Shown: positions 27,190 to 36,549, numbered from the stretch's first letter. The stretch is 64,000 nt of DNA from Pseudomonas sp. GM74 (GCF_000282455.1 NZ_AKJG01000051.1:1-64000), one strand, 5' to 3'. A program made the numbers and translations. The notes: generated by a model not told the origin, from the sequence alone.

Positions 27190-28631
27190 CCTATCTTCAA
27201 GACCGGGTCGCCGCCATCGCGGGCAAGCCCGCTCCCACAGGGACTATGTGTCGTACACAAATTGTGGGGATCACTTCAATCAACTGTGGGAGCGGGCTTG
27301 CCCGCGAAGGCGTCCGATCAATCACCGCAGCAATTGGCACCTTGCTTCTATGCCTGATCAGCCTCGGAGCGTGGGGCAATGAACCCGAACTGCGGGTCAG
27401 CGCCACCCTGCAACCCGCCAACCCCGTCATGGTCGGCAGCCTGGTCGAACTGCAACTCGATGTCTTCACCGATTCCTGGTTCACCAGCGTCCCCACCCTG
27501 CCCGACCTGAAACTGCCCGGTGCACTGGTGATGCCACCGGACGGCCACGCCGAACACCTGAACCAGACAATCAACGGCAAAGCCTTCAGCGGCATGCGCT
27601 ACAGCTACCTGATCACGCCGAATCTGGCCCAGGATTTCGACATTCCGGCACTGACAGTCCGCGCCACTCCGGGTCAGGCGACCAGCGCGCTGAGTGCCCA
27701 GAGCCAGCCATTGCACTTCAGCGCGACGCAACCGCCGGGGTTCGAACCTGGAGAACCGGTGCTGGTGGCCCAAGGACTGCGGTTCACGCAAAAGACCTTC
27801 AGTTCGGCGACCCCGCTGAAAGTCGGTGACAGCATCACCCGAGAACTGACGTTGCAGGCCGACGGTGCCCTGGCCATGTCATTGCCGACACCGACGCCGG
27901 ACGAGATCAAGGGGCTGAGCCTCTACCCGCAAGCGCCGCAAATCCGCAATCTGGACGACGGTCGGGGCAACTTCAATGGCGGTCAGCGCATCGACACCGT
28001 GACCTATCGAATCGACACCGAAGGCCACTACAGCCTGCCATCCGTCGAACTGAAATGGTGGGATGCCAGCAGCCAGAAAACCCGCGCGGCCACGGTACCT
28101 GCCGTGACCTTCGACGCTGCCACCAACAGCGCCTACAAGCCGGTGTTTTCAATCACCGAAGACCTGAAAAAACTCGGCCAGCAAAACCGTCTGCATCTTT
28201 CCGGGCACTGGTTCGGACTATTGGCACTGGTGTTGGCGGTGGTGGCACTCGGCTGGTTCAGTCGCCCGCTCGTACACCGCGTGTACCTCAAGTGGCAAGC
28301 CCGACGCCGCACCCGACATGCCGCCTGGCTCGAGTCCGCCGACTACGCCTGGCGGCAGATCCCGGCACAAATCGAGGGCAAACCGGCGCAACTCAGCGCC
28401 CTGTACCTGTGGACCCGGCGCACTCGCCAAGGTCTGAAACTGACGCAACTCGGCCCGCGCCTGCAAACGTTCCTGCGCGCCTGTTATGGCCGTGAACCGG
28501 CCAAAGACCAGGCGCTGCGCCAAATCAGGGAATCCTTGTCTACGCTGCATAGTCAGGCCGAGCTCAACAGGGAATCTGTCGCATCTGCACTGCATCCACT
28601 CAACCCCGTTCATGAGAAGGATTTCCCATGA
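27186..28631 (+). CDS. BatD-like (oxygen tolerance) protein with a REPIN in its N-terminus (cluster 1)
   Basis: A 481-aa secreted membrane-anchored protein. ATG 27186 overlaps the previous stop (ATGA). Residues about 10-42 are REPIN-encoded, after which the natural signal peptide core ITAAIGTLLLCLISLGAWG appears; the mature part starts NEPELRVSATLQPANPVMVG. The C-terminal membrane helix is near WFGLLALVLAVVALGWF. BatD family proteins carry Ig-like repeats and sit with BatA/BatB. An alternative start ATG 27246 lies inside the REPIN, directly after AGGGACT. If translation starts at 27186 the signal peptide has an abnormally long N-region. Confidence 0.88.
   Translation: MTYLQDRVAAIAGKPAPTGTMCRTQIVGITSINCGSGLAREGVRSITAAIGTLLLCLISLGAWGNEPELRVSATLQPANPVMVGSLVELQLDVFTDSWFTSVPTLPDLKLPGALVMPPDGHAEHLNQTINGKAFSGMRYSYLITPNLAQDFDIPALTVRATPGQATSALSAQSQPLHFSATQPPGFEPGEPVLVAQGLRFTQKTFSSATPLKVGDSITRELTLQADGALAMSLPTPTPDEIKGLSLYPQAPQIRNLDDGRGNFNGGQRIDTVTYRIDTEGHYSLPSVELKWWDASSQKTRAATVPAVTFDAATNSAYKPVFSITEDLKKLGQQNRLHLSGHWFGLLALVLAVVALGWFSRPLVHRVYLKWQARRRTRHAAWLESADYAWRQIPAQIEGKPAQLSALYLWTRRTRQGLKLTQLGPRLQTFLRACYGREPAKDQALRQIRESLSTLHSQAELNRESVASALHPLNPVHEKDFP
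27213..27311. repeat. REPIN inside the 5' end of batD (cluster 1)
   Basis: GCCATCGCGGGCAAGCCCGC (continuing TCCCACAGG) and the inverted arm TGTGGGAGCGGGCTTGCCCG (continuing CGAAGG). It lies after the first nine codons of batD and keeps the frame open into the signal peptide. Confidence 0.92.
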
Positions 28632-29656
28632 CAAACCCGATGTCGCTGCGCCATCACCACGGGTTTAGATTTTTACTGACCTTGGTCTTGAGCCTGCCGC
28701 TGCTGGTTCAGGCAGCCGAGCCACTACCATCGTGGAATGACGGCCCGTCAAAAAAGAACATCATCGAGTTCGTCCAGGCCGTGACCGATCAAGGCAGCAA
28801 GGACTTCGTAAAACCCGAGGACCGCATTGCCGTGTTCGACAACGACGGCACCTTGTGGAGCGAGCAGCCGATGTACTTCGAGCTGCTGTTCGCCCTCGAC
28901 GAAGTCAAACGCACCGCGCCGCAGCACCCGGAGTGGAAAACCACTCAACCGTTCCAGGCGGTACTGGAAAACGATCACAAGGCCCTGGCCGCCGCTGGCA
29001 TGGAGGGCCTCCTGAAGATTTTCGCGGCGACCCACACGGGCATGACCACCGCAGCCTTCGACGACTACGCCAAGACCTGGCTGAGCCAGGCCCGGCATCC
29101 GAAAACCGGCAAGCCTTACACCGAGATGATCTTCCAGCCCATGCTGGAAATGCTCGACTACCTGCGCAGCCAGGACTTCAAAACCTACATTGTTTCCGGC
29201 GGCGATACCGGGTTCATGCGCGCCTTCGCCGAAAAGGTCTACGGCATTCCACCAGAACAGGTCATCGGCACCACCTTCGTCACGGCCTTTCAGTACAAGG
29301 ATGGCGAGGCGTCGATCCTGCGCACACCGAAACTGGCGCACAACGACGACGGCCCGGGCAAACCGGAAAGCATTGACGCGGTAATCGGGCGCCGGCCGAT
29401 CCTCGCGTTCGGCAACTCCGATGGCGACCTGCAGATGCTCCAGTGGACCGCCGCCGGTCCCGGTAAACGTTTCATGGGGTTGGTGCATCACACCGACGCC
29501 AAACGTGAATGGGCTTACGATCGGCAGTCGCAGATCGGCCGTCTGGACAAGGCCCTGGACGAAGCAAACTCCCGAGGCTGGACCGTCGTTGACATGGCGT
29601 CCGAATGGCGTCGGATCTATCCATTCGATGCCGCCACACCTGAGCAAGTGCAATAA
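28628..29656 (+). CDS. Periplasmic HAD-family phosphatase
   Basis: A 342-aa HAD-superfamily hydrolase with a signal peptide (RFLLTLVLSLPLLVQAAEP). Motif I DNDGTLW carries the catalytic Asp71 and Asp73, motif II is IVSGGDTGF, and motif IV is FGNSDGD. A periplasmic HAD enzyme of this size points to a phosphomonoesterase or phosphotransferase; the substrate is unknown. Its ATG overlaps the batD stop (ATGA), so it is translationally coupled to the MoxR/Bat operon, which suggests that its maturation or function is linked to that complex. Confidence 0.88.
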   Translation: MTNPMSLRHHHGFRFLLTLVLSLPLLVQAAEPLPSWNDGPSKKNIIEFVQAVTDQGSKDFVKPEDRIAVFDNDGTLWSEQPMYFELLFALDEVKRTAPQHPEWKTTQPFQAVLENDHKALAAAGMEGLLKIFAATHTGMTTAAFDDYAKTWLSQARHPKTGKPYTEMIFQPMLEMLDYLRSQDFKTYIVSGGDTGFMRAFAEKVYGIPPEQVIGTTFVTAFQYKDGEASILRTPKLAHNDDGPGKPESIDAVIGRRPILAFGNSDGDLQMLQWTAAGPGKRFMGLVHHTDAKREWAYDRQSQIGRLDKALDEANSRGWTVVDMASEWRRIYPFDAATPEQVQ

Positions 29657-29728
29657 AAAGACGTAATGCAGGACCGCAAAAACGTTTGTCGCAGCACGCG
29701 ACACCAGTGAGCATAAGGAGCCAGTCAG

Positions 29729-31309
29729 ATGACTCGCATACGTAAGTGGATACCGAAACTCGCCTTTGTGGCAGCGTCGGTCATGGCGATCTCGGCAACT
29801 GCCGGGGCCGCTGAAAAGCCCAACATTCTCGTGATCTTCGGCGACGATATCGGCCAGACCAACATCAGCGCCTACTCCATGGGCGTGGTCGGCTACAAGA
29901 CTCCGAACATCGACCGCATCGCCAAGGAAGGCATGATGTTCACCGACTACTACGCGGAGAACAGCTGCACTGCCGGACGGTCGTCCTTCATCACTGGGCA
30001 GACGCCACTGCGTACCGGTTTGTCGAAAGTCGGCATCCCGGGCGCGCCGGTGGGCCTGCAAAAGCGTGATATCACCATCGCCCAGGCCCTCAAGTCCCAG
30101 GGTTACGCCACCGGCCAATTCGGCAAAAACCACTTGGGTGACAAGGATGAATACCTGCCGACCAATCACGGTTTCGACGAGTTTTTCGGCAACCTGTATC
30201 ACCTCAACGCCGAAGAAGAGCCTGAGCGCCCTTACTGGCCGAAAGACGATGCCGCATTCGTCAAAGCCAACACCCCGCGCGGTGTGATCCACAGCTTCGC
30301 TGACGGCAAGATCGAAGACACTGGTGCCTTGACCGCCAAGCGCATGGAAACCATCGACGACGAGACCACCGCCGCAGCGCAAGCGTTCATCGAGAAACAG
30401 GCCAAGGCGGACAAACCGTTCTTCGTCTGGATGAATACCACGCGCATGCACTTGTTCACTCACGTACGCGATTCGATGAAGGGCCAGAGCGGCATGCCCG
30501 GCAACGATTACGCGGACGGCATGCTCGAGCATGACGGCGACGTCGGCAAACTGCTGAAAACCCTCGACGACCTGAAAATCACCGACAACACCATCGTCGT
30601 CTACACCACCGACAACGGCCCGAACCAGTTCTCCTGGCCGGATGCAGCGACCACGCCTTTCCGTAACGAGAAGAACTCCAACTGGGAAGGTGCCTACCGG
30701 GTTCCGGCGATGATCCGCTGGCCAGGCAAGATCAAGCCGGGTGAAGTGTCCAACGAGATGTTCTCGGGCATGGACTGGTTCCCGACCCTGCTCGCGGCGG
30801 CGGGTGATGCCGAGGTGAAAAGCAAGCTGCTCAAAGGCTGGGCACCGACCTCTGGCGGGACCAACTTCAAGGTGCACCTGGATGGCTACAACCAATTGCC
30901 TTACCTGACCGGCCAACAACCCAAGAGTGAACGCAAGGAGTTCTACTACTTCAACGACGACGGCGTGCTGGTATCGATGCGCTTCGACAACTGGAAAGCC
31001 GTGTTCTGCGAGCAACGCGCACCCGGTGGTTTCAAGGTCTGGAGCGAACCATTCGTATGCTTGCGCGTACCGAAAATCTTCAACCTGCGAATGGACCCGT
31101 ATGAACGTGCCGACGTGGTTTCCGATCAGTACTACGATTGGGCCACCAAGAACGTTTACCTGGCGGCTGTAGCCGTTGGCAAGTCGGCGGCGTTCCTTGA
31201 AACCTTCATCGAATATCCACCAAGCCAGAAACCGGCCAGCTTCAGCATCGACCAGATCCGTGCTGCGGTAGACGCCAAAATTGCTGAAAAAATGAAAGCT
31301 GCACAGTAA
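29729..31309 (+). CDS. Type I sulfatase (arylsulfatase family), secreted
   Basis: A 526-aa sulfatase with a signal peptide (FVAASVMAISATAGAAEKP). FGDDIG (Asp39/Asp40) provides Ca2+ ligands. The sulfatase signature C80-T-A-G-R is the site where Cys is converted to formylglycine. VVYTTDNGPNQFSW gives further metal ligands near 295-296. AAGGAG precedes ATG 29729. Hydrolysis of a sulfate ester in the periplasm is the expected role, probably sulfur scavenging, but no aslA/ats transporter genes adjoin it. No formylglycine-generating enzyme or anaerobic maturase is in the window, so maturation must come from elsewhere or from an unrecognised route. Confidence 0.93.
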   Translation: MTRIRKWIPKLAFVAASVMAISATAGAAEKPNILVIFGDDIGQTNISAYSMGVVGYKTPNIDRIAKEGMMFTDYYAENSCTAGRSSFITGQTPLRTGLSKVGIPGAPVGLQKRDITIAQALKSQGYATGQFGKNHLGDKDEYLPTNHGFDEFFGNLYHLNAEEEPERPYWPKDDAAFVKANTPRGVIHSFADGKIEDTGALTAKRMETIDDETTAAAQAFIEKQAKADKPFFVWMNTTRMHLFTHVRDSMKGQSGMPGNDYADGMLEHDGDVGKLLKTLDDLKITDNTIVVYTTDNGPNQFSWPDAATTPFRNEKNSNWEGAYRVPAMIRWPGKIKPGEVSNEMFSGMDWFPTLLAAAGDAEVKSKLLKGWAPTSGGTNFKVHLDGYNQLPYLTGQQPKSERKEFYYFNDDGVLVSMRFDNWKAVFCEQRAPGGFKVWSEPFVCLRVPKIFNLRMDPYERADVVSDQYYDWATKNVYLAAVAVGKSAAFLETFIEYPPSQKPASFSIDQIRAAVDAKIAEKMKAAQ

Positions 31310-31379
31310 GACCGTCAGACCGCCGCTTGCCTTCATTGGCGAGCGGTACTGTTTCCGACTTGGGACCGTATTGGCCCCA

Positions 31380-31454
31380 ATCGCGGGCAAGCCCGCTCCC
31401 ACAGGGATTTTGTCGTACCGAAGACCCAGTGTGGGGCCGTATTGCCCGCGATGA
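31380..31454. repeat. REPIN with degenerate right arm
   Basis: Left arm ATCGCGGGCAAGCCCGCTCC is intact. The right arm reads TGTGGGGCCGTATTGCCCGC, with lost and changed bases compared with TGTGGGAGCGGGCTTGCCCG. It lies between the sulfatase and the SpeE-like gene. Confidence 0.8.
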
Positions 31455-31499
31455 GGCCCGCACAGTCGCAGTTTTCTTGAATTGGAAAGGCAATCCGCA

Positions 31500-34013
31500 A
31501 TGACCTCACGTGTCGCCAGCAAGTCGTCGGCCATACCTGCGCCCCATGTCGCTGCCCCGGCGGTGTTGATTCCCGCCCTGCTGCTGTTTGTCTCCGGTGC
31601 CGCGGCGCTGGTGTACCAGGTGCTGTGGATCAAGCAGCTGTCGTTGGTGGTAGGCGTCGAGGTCTATGCCATCACCACCGGAATCAGCGCGTTCTTTGCC
31701 GGATTGGCCTTGGGCGGTTTGCTGTTCGGCCGCTGGGCGGACCGGATGCAGCAACCGGTTGTGCTGTACGCCGGGCTGGAAGTGCTGGTGGCGGTGCTGG
31801 GTGTTGGCGCGACTTTCGCCATGAGCCTGGCGGCCAGCCCGTTTGCCTGGCTGGAAGAACACATCGGCCTGCTGGCCTGGGTGTTGCCGTTTGTGCTGGT
31901 GGGCATACCCGCACTGTTGATGGGCGGCACGCTGCCGGTGCTGGTTCGCTCCCTGGCCTCTGACCCGCAACACCTGGGCAAGGCCGGCGGGCAGCTTTAT
32001 GCGGCGAACACCGCCGGGGCCATCGCCGGCACCCTGCTCGCTGGGTTTGTGCTGATTGCCACCCTCGGCGTGCGCGGCAGCGCGCTGGCCGCCGCGATGT
32101 TGAACCTGCTGGCCGCCGCGGGGGCCTTGTGGTTCCAGCGTCAGCGCGTGGCGCCAGGCCTTGCCCCGGTGAAACATCACACCGACAAAAAAACCGATCG
32201 CCTGGCCTTGTGGCTGTACGCCATTGCCGGTGGCGTGGCCCTGGGCTACGAGGTCGTGTGGTCGCAATCGATCGTGCAATTCATGAGCACCCGTACCTAC
32301 GCCTTTGCCGTGGTGCTGGCGACTTACCTCACCGGGCTGTTTCTGGGCAGCATGCTGCTGGCCCGTCGGGTCGATCGCCTGCGCGATCCCTGGGGTGTGT
32401 TCGGCTTGTTGATCGCCGGGGCCGGGCTGGTCGCCTTGCTGGAAATCGCCTTGCTGGGGCGCTGGCTGGTGTTCGCCCAGACCCTGGCCGAATCCTGGGT
32501 ATTGTCATTGGGCGGCAGCGAACTGGCGGGCATGAGCACGCGGTTTGCGGTGGCCGCCCTGAGCATCGTGTTTGTGCCGACCCTGCTGCTGGGCGCGGCT
32601 TTTCCGTTGGCCCTGCGCTTGAGCGTCGGCGGTGAACGGATAGGACGCCATGTCGGTGAAGTCGTCGCATTCAATACCCTTGGCGGGATTATCGGCGTGA
32701 TGCTCTGCGGCTTTGCCCTGATCCCGATGCTGGGACTGGTGCGGACCCTGGGTCTGTTGGCGATTATCGCCGCCGGTATCGCCTGCTTCGCTGTGCGCAA
32801 GGGCCATGGGGTAAAGAAAGGCCGGCGTCAGGCGGTCATTGCCATCGGCCTGGTGTCGCTGGCGCTCGCGGTGTTTACGCAGGTCAACAAACTCGCCAGC
32901 CTGCTGCCGGGTGCGCGCAATGGCACTTTGACGTTCTATGAAGAAGGCCGTGGCGGGACCGTCGCCGTGGTTTCCCAAGGCAGGGGCGAAAGAGCGTTCC
33001 AGCGTTTGTACATTCAGGGCGTGTCCAACACCGGCGACGCCATGCCATCCCTGCGTTACATGCGGATTCAGGCGTTGCTGCCCTTGCTGATCCACAACGG
33101 TGAGCCGCGTTCGGCGCTGGTGATCGGATTCGGCACCGGCATTACCGCCGGCGCCCTGACCCGCTTCCCCGGCCTGGAACATCGCGTGGTCGCCGAACTG
33201 CTGCCCTCGGTGGTCAGGGCGGCGCCGTTGTTCAAGGGCAATTTCAATGCAGCGGCCAATCCGGGGGTCGATGTCCGTCTGCGCGATGGGCGCCAGGAAC
33301 TGTTGAGCAACCCGCAGCGCTACGACCTGATCACCCTCGAACCGCCACCGCCCTCCGCTGCCGGCGTGGTCAATCTGTATTCCCGGGACTTCTATCAACT
33401 GGCCGCCAGCCGTTTGCAGAAACAAGGCCTGGTCGCCCAATGGCTGCCGCTGCCGACGCAGAACATCGATGACTCGCGCTCACTGGTGCGCAGCTTCCTC
33501 GACGTGTTCCCTTACGCGACCCTGTGGACCAGCGAGTTCCACGAGATGCTGCTGGTAGGCTCGATGGAGCCGATTGAACTGGATGCGGCGAAGATCAATG
33601 CGCGCTTCCAGCAGGACAGCATTCGCAGCACCTTGCAGGATGTCGGCATCGGTTCGGCCGCGGCGTTGCTCGCCACCTGGGTGACTGACCGCGCTGGGCT
33701 TGAACGCTTCGCTGGCGATGCGCAACCGGTGACTGACGATCAGCCGAAGATCGAATACGCGCCGTGGGTACGCTCCGGGGAAATCAGTCGCGTGTTGCCT
33801 GCCCTGCTCGACTTGCACCAGCCGCCAGCACTGCTGAACGCCGACGCCGGGTTCATCGAGCGCATGAATACTCAACAGCAACGCCTCATGCAGTTCTATC
33901 GGGCGAGCCTGCATGCGTACGACGGTGACCGTGAGGCCTGGGTCAGGGATATTCGCGAGGTAATGCGCGGGGATGCGGGGAATCCGTATTACCGGTGGTT
34001 TGTCGGGGAGTGA
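31500..34013 (+). CDS. Membrane-fused spermidine-synthase-like protein
   Basis: An 837-aa fusion. The first about 430 residues hold many membrane helices arranged like an MFS-type/spermidine-synthase transmembrane region (VLIPALLLFVSGAAALVYQVLW; EVYAITTGISAFFAGLALG). The last about 330 residues are a Rossmann methyltransferase-like domain with VIGFGTGITAGAL near 541. The spermidine-synthase catalytic Asp motif is missing; the equivalent segment is LITLEPPPPSAAGVVNLYS near 608. So it probably does not make spermidine. Start ATG 31500 (MTSRVASKSS) follows GGAAAGG. Its position between a sulfatase and an octaheme cytochrome suggests a shared periplasmic pathway. Confidence 0.85.
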   Translation: MTSRVASKSSAIPAPHVAAPAVLIPALLLFVSGAAALVYQVLWIKQLSLVVGVEVYAITTGISAFFAGLALGGLLFGRWADRMQQPVVLYAGLEVLVAVLGVGATFAMSLAASPFAWLEEHIGLLAWVLPFVLVGIPALLMGGTLPVLVRSLASDPQHLGKAGGQLYAANTAGAIAGTLLAGFVLIATLGVRGSALAAAMLNLLAAAGALWFQRQRVAPGLAPVKHHTDKKTDRLALWLYAIAGGVALGYEVVWSQSIVQFMSTRTYAFAVVLATYLTGLFLGSMLLARRVDRLRDPWGVFGLLIAGAGLVALLEIALLGRWLVFAQTLAESWVLSLGGSELAGMSTRFAVAALSIVFVPTLLLGAAFPLALRLSVGGERIGRHVGEVVAFNTLGGIIGVMLCGFALIPMLGLVRTLGLLAIIAAGIACFAVRKGHGVKKGRRQAVIAIGLVSLALAVFTQVNKLASLLPGARNGTLTFYEEGRGGTVAVVSQGRGERAFQRLYIQGVSNTGDAMPSLRYMRIQALLPLLIHNGEPRSALVIGFGTGITAGALTRFPGLEHRVVAELLPSVVRAAPLFKGNFNAAANPGVDVRLRDGRQELLSNPQRYDLITLEPPPPSAAGVVNLYSRDFYQLAASRLQKQGLVAQWLPLPTQNIDDSRSLVRSFLDVFPYATLWTSEFHEMLLVGSMEPIELDAAKINARFQQDSIRSTLQDVGIGSAAALLATWVTDRAGLERFAGDAQPVTDDQPKIEYAPWVRSGEISRVLPALLDLHQPPALLNADAGFIERMNTQQQRLMQFYRASLHAYDGDREAWVRDIREVMRGDAGNPYYRWFVGE

Positions 34014-34032
34014 TGCGGAGTCCTGGCGGCCG

Positions 34033-34100
34033 CCATCGCGGGCAAGCCCGCTCCCACATGGGATGCGTTCCCCTGTGGGAGCGGGCTTGCCCGCGAAGGG
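34033..34100. repeat. REPIN
   Basis: CCATCGCGGGCAAGCCCGCT ending CCCACA, paired with the inverted arm CTGTGGGAGCGGGCTTGCCC (continuing GCGAAG). It lies between the SpeE-like and octaheme cytochrome genes. Confidence 0.9.
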
Positions 34101-34209
34101 GCCATCAGCCTCAATACAATATCTTTGACACACGCCGACTATCCGGCAAAGCTGCATCGAGCTTCAACGCGCGCCTGACGGTAAACGCACCTGGACCATG
34201 GAAGTCGTG

Positions 34210-36549
34210 ATGCCAAAACATAAAAATAAAGTTGCAGCCCCAAACCCTGATTCGCAACCACCCCTGATCAAGCGTTATCTGTTCCCTGTCACCATCGGCA
34301 TCCTGCTCCTGGCCGTGGCGGGCATCGGCTGGTTTTTGCTAAGCAGCACCCCGACGCCACTCAAGCTTGCTCCCGTCAGCACACCCGCCGTGCAACCGGT
34401 CGCTATCGCGCCGGCGAAAATGGTCGATGAGCAACAATGCCAGGGCTGCCACGGCGAGCAGGTCAAGGACTGGCAAGGCTCCCATCACCAATTGGCGATG
34501 CAGGAGGCCAACGTCGAAACGGTGCAAGGCGACTTCAATAAGGTCACTTTCAGGGCCGAAAAAGAGGCCACGGTGTTCTCGCGCAAAGGCGACGAATTCT
34601 GGGTCAACACACCGGGTATCGATGGCAAGAATGCCGATTTCAAGGTCGCTTACACCTTTGGCATTGCCCCGTTGCAGCAATACTTGATCGAGGTCGGCGA
34701 TGGTCGGCTACAGGCCCTCGGCGTGGCTTGGGATACCGAGAAGCAGCGCTGGTTTCACCTTTATCCGGGCCAGGGCGTGACCTTCAAGAACCCGCTGCAC
34801 TGGAGCAAACCCAGCCAGAACGCCAACTTCATGTGCGTCGAATGCCATACCACCGGGTACAAGCGCAATTTCGACGCGGCAAAAAACACCTTCGACAGCC
34901 ACTGGAACAGCCTCGGTGTCGGCTGTCAGGCCTGCCATGGCCCGGCGTCCAGTCACCTGGAGTGGACCGCGAAGAAAACCGACCTGATCCATGCCGGATT
35001 TGCCGTCGACCTCAAGGACAAAAACGCCACAGTGGAAATCGAAACCTGCGCCCGCTGCCACTCGCGCCGCGCACCGCTGGGCGACGGTAACACGGTTGGC
35101 AAGCGCCTGATGGATGACTATCTACCGAGTGTCCTGACCCGCGAACTGTATGCGCTGGACGGCAAGATCAAGGACGAAGTGTTCGAACACGGCTCCTTTG
35201 CCCAGAGCAAAATGTTCGACAAGGGCGTGCGTTGCAGCAACTGCCACAACCCTCACAGCACCCAGCTAAGGGCGCCGGGCAACGGTCTGTGTCTGCAATG
35301 CCACAACACCGCCGGCAAAACCACCGTGGAAGGCGTCGACAGCAAAGGCCTGCAAGCGAAAAACTATGACTCCATCGAACACACCCGCCACACCATGGGC
35401 CAACCGGGTTCGCAGTGCGTGGATTGCCACATGCCCGGCAAGTTCTACATGGGCAACGACTTCCGGCATGACCACAGCTTCAGCATTCCCAATCCCGAGC
35501 GAGCGAAAAAACTCGGCACGCCGGACGCTTGCCTGACCTGCCACCTGGGCAAGGACGGCGACAAAATCACCGGACAATTCAAGTTGTGGAATACCGCCAG
35601 TACCCCGCAAGCCCCGCGCTACGACGAAAGCCTGTGGCTGATTCGCAACGGCCAGCCCGGCGCGGCGCAAGCCTTGTACGAGCAGTTGCAACGCAGCAAT
35701 CTGCCAGCGATTCAACGGGCGACCCTGCTGACCGAATTGCCGATGTACCCCAGCGAACAGGCGTTGAAACTGGCGACCAGGGATCTGGGCAATCCGGCCC
35801 CGCAAGTACGTGAAAGCGCCATCCGGGCGATCAGCGCTTTCCTGCCGCCAGCAGAGCGTGCACAGCTATTGACGCCGTTGCTCAGTGACCCGGTGAAAGC
35901 CGTGCGCATTGCCGCAGCCCGGGACTTGCTCAGCGTGGCGCGCAACGGTCTGGGCGGCGCCCAGGACAGCTGGAATGCCGCCATAGCCGAGTACGAAACG
36001 GTGCAGAAAAGCCTGGCCGAACGCGGCGAAGCCAATCTCAATCTGGCGATGTTGTATCAGGCCAGTGGTCGTGGTGGTGATGTCGAAGGCCTGCTGCGAA
36101 TTGCGCTCCAACGCGATCCGGACTTCTACCCGGCACTGGTAACGCTGGTGCAATGGCTGGAAGCCAACGGCCGCACTCAGGAAGCCCAGGCGCTCATGGT
36201 GCAAAGTCTCAAGGAACACCCGGACGCCGCCCTGCTGCAACATACTCAAGGCCTGTCGCTGGTACGCGCGGGCAAAGCCGACCAGGCCATGCCGTTCCTG
36301 CGCAAAGCCGCGCAACTGGAGCCGCAGAGCCCGCAGTACGGCTACGTGCTGGCAGTAGCCCTGCATGACAGTGGCAAAGTGGATGCCGCGTGCGAGGAGC
36401 TGGAAAGGTTGTTGAAAGTTCAGCCGGCCAACCGCAATGTGCGGCTGTCGTTGATCCAGTACTACCTCGACAACGGACAGGAACAGAAGGCCCAGGTGCT
36501 GCTGCAAGGCTGGAAGAAAATCAATATGGGGGATCCGGCATTGAAGTAG
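34210..36549 (+). CDS. Octaheme cytochrome c with HEAT/TPR C-terminal domain
   Basis: A 779-aa membrane-anchored, periplasmic multiheme cytochrome. A membrane helix lies near residues 19-37 (YLFPVTIGILLLAVAGIGWF). Eight CXXCH haem motifs begin at residues 77, 209, 239, 280, 342, 361, 403 and 441. After about residue 500 come HEAT-like (QVRESAIRAISAFLPPAE) and TPR repeats (ANLNLAMLYQASGRGGDVEG). The start is uncertain: ATG 34198 is in frame, but GGAAG lies between it and ATG 34210, so I use 34210. Related proteins are annotated as tetratricopeptide multiheme cytochromes. The redox partner is unknown. It is the last gene of the cluster before convergent DUF934. Confidence 0.87.
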   Translation: MPKHKNKVAAPNPDSQPPLIKRYLFPVTIGILLLAVAGIGWFLLSSTPTPLKLAPVSTPAVQPVAIAPAKMVDEQQCQGCHGEQVKDWQGSHHQLAMQEANVETVQGDFNKVTFRAEKEATVFSRKGDEFWVNTPGIDGKNADFKVAYTFGIAPLQQYLIEVGDGRLQALGVAWDTEKQRWFHLYPGQGVTFKNPLHWSKPSQNANFMCVECHTTGYKRNFDAAKNTFDSHWNSLGVGCQACHGPASSHLEWTAKKTDLIHAGFAVDLKDKNATVEIETCARCHSRRAPLGDGNTVGKRLMDDYLPSVLTRELYALDGKIKDEVFEHGSFAQSKMFDKGVRCSNCHNPHSTQLRAPGNGLCLQCHNTAGKTTVEGVDSKGLQAKNYDSIEHTRHTMGQPGSQCVDCHMPGKFYMGNDFRHDHSFSIPNPERAKKLGTPDACLTCHLGKDGDKITGQFKLWNTASTPQAPRYDESLWLIRNGQPGAAQALYEQLQRSNLPAIQRATLLTELPMYPSEQALKLATRDLGNPAPQVRESAIRAISAFLPPAERAQLLTPLLSDPVKAVRIAAARDLLSVARNGLGGAQDSWNAAIAEYETVQKSLAERGEANLNLAMLYQASGRGGDVEGLLRIALQRDPDFYPALVTLVQWLEANGRTQEAQALMVQSLKEHPDAALLQHTQGLSLVRAGKADQAMPFLRKAAQLEPQSPQYGYVLAVALHDSGKVDAACEELERLLKVQPANRNVRLSLIQYYLDNGQEQKAQVLLQGWKKINMGDPALK

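Noticed and set aside
28748..31633. 961-codon minus-strand ORF antisense to the HAD and sulfatase genes
   Set aside because: Shadow frame; the plus strand carries intact HAD and sulfatase motifs across the same bases.
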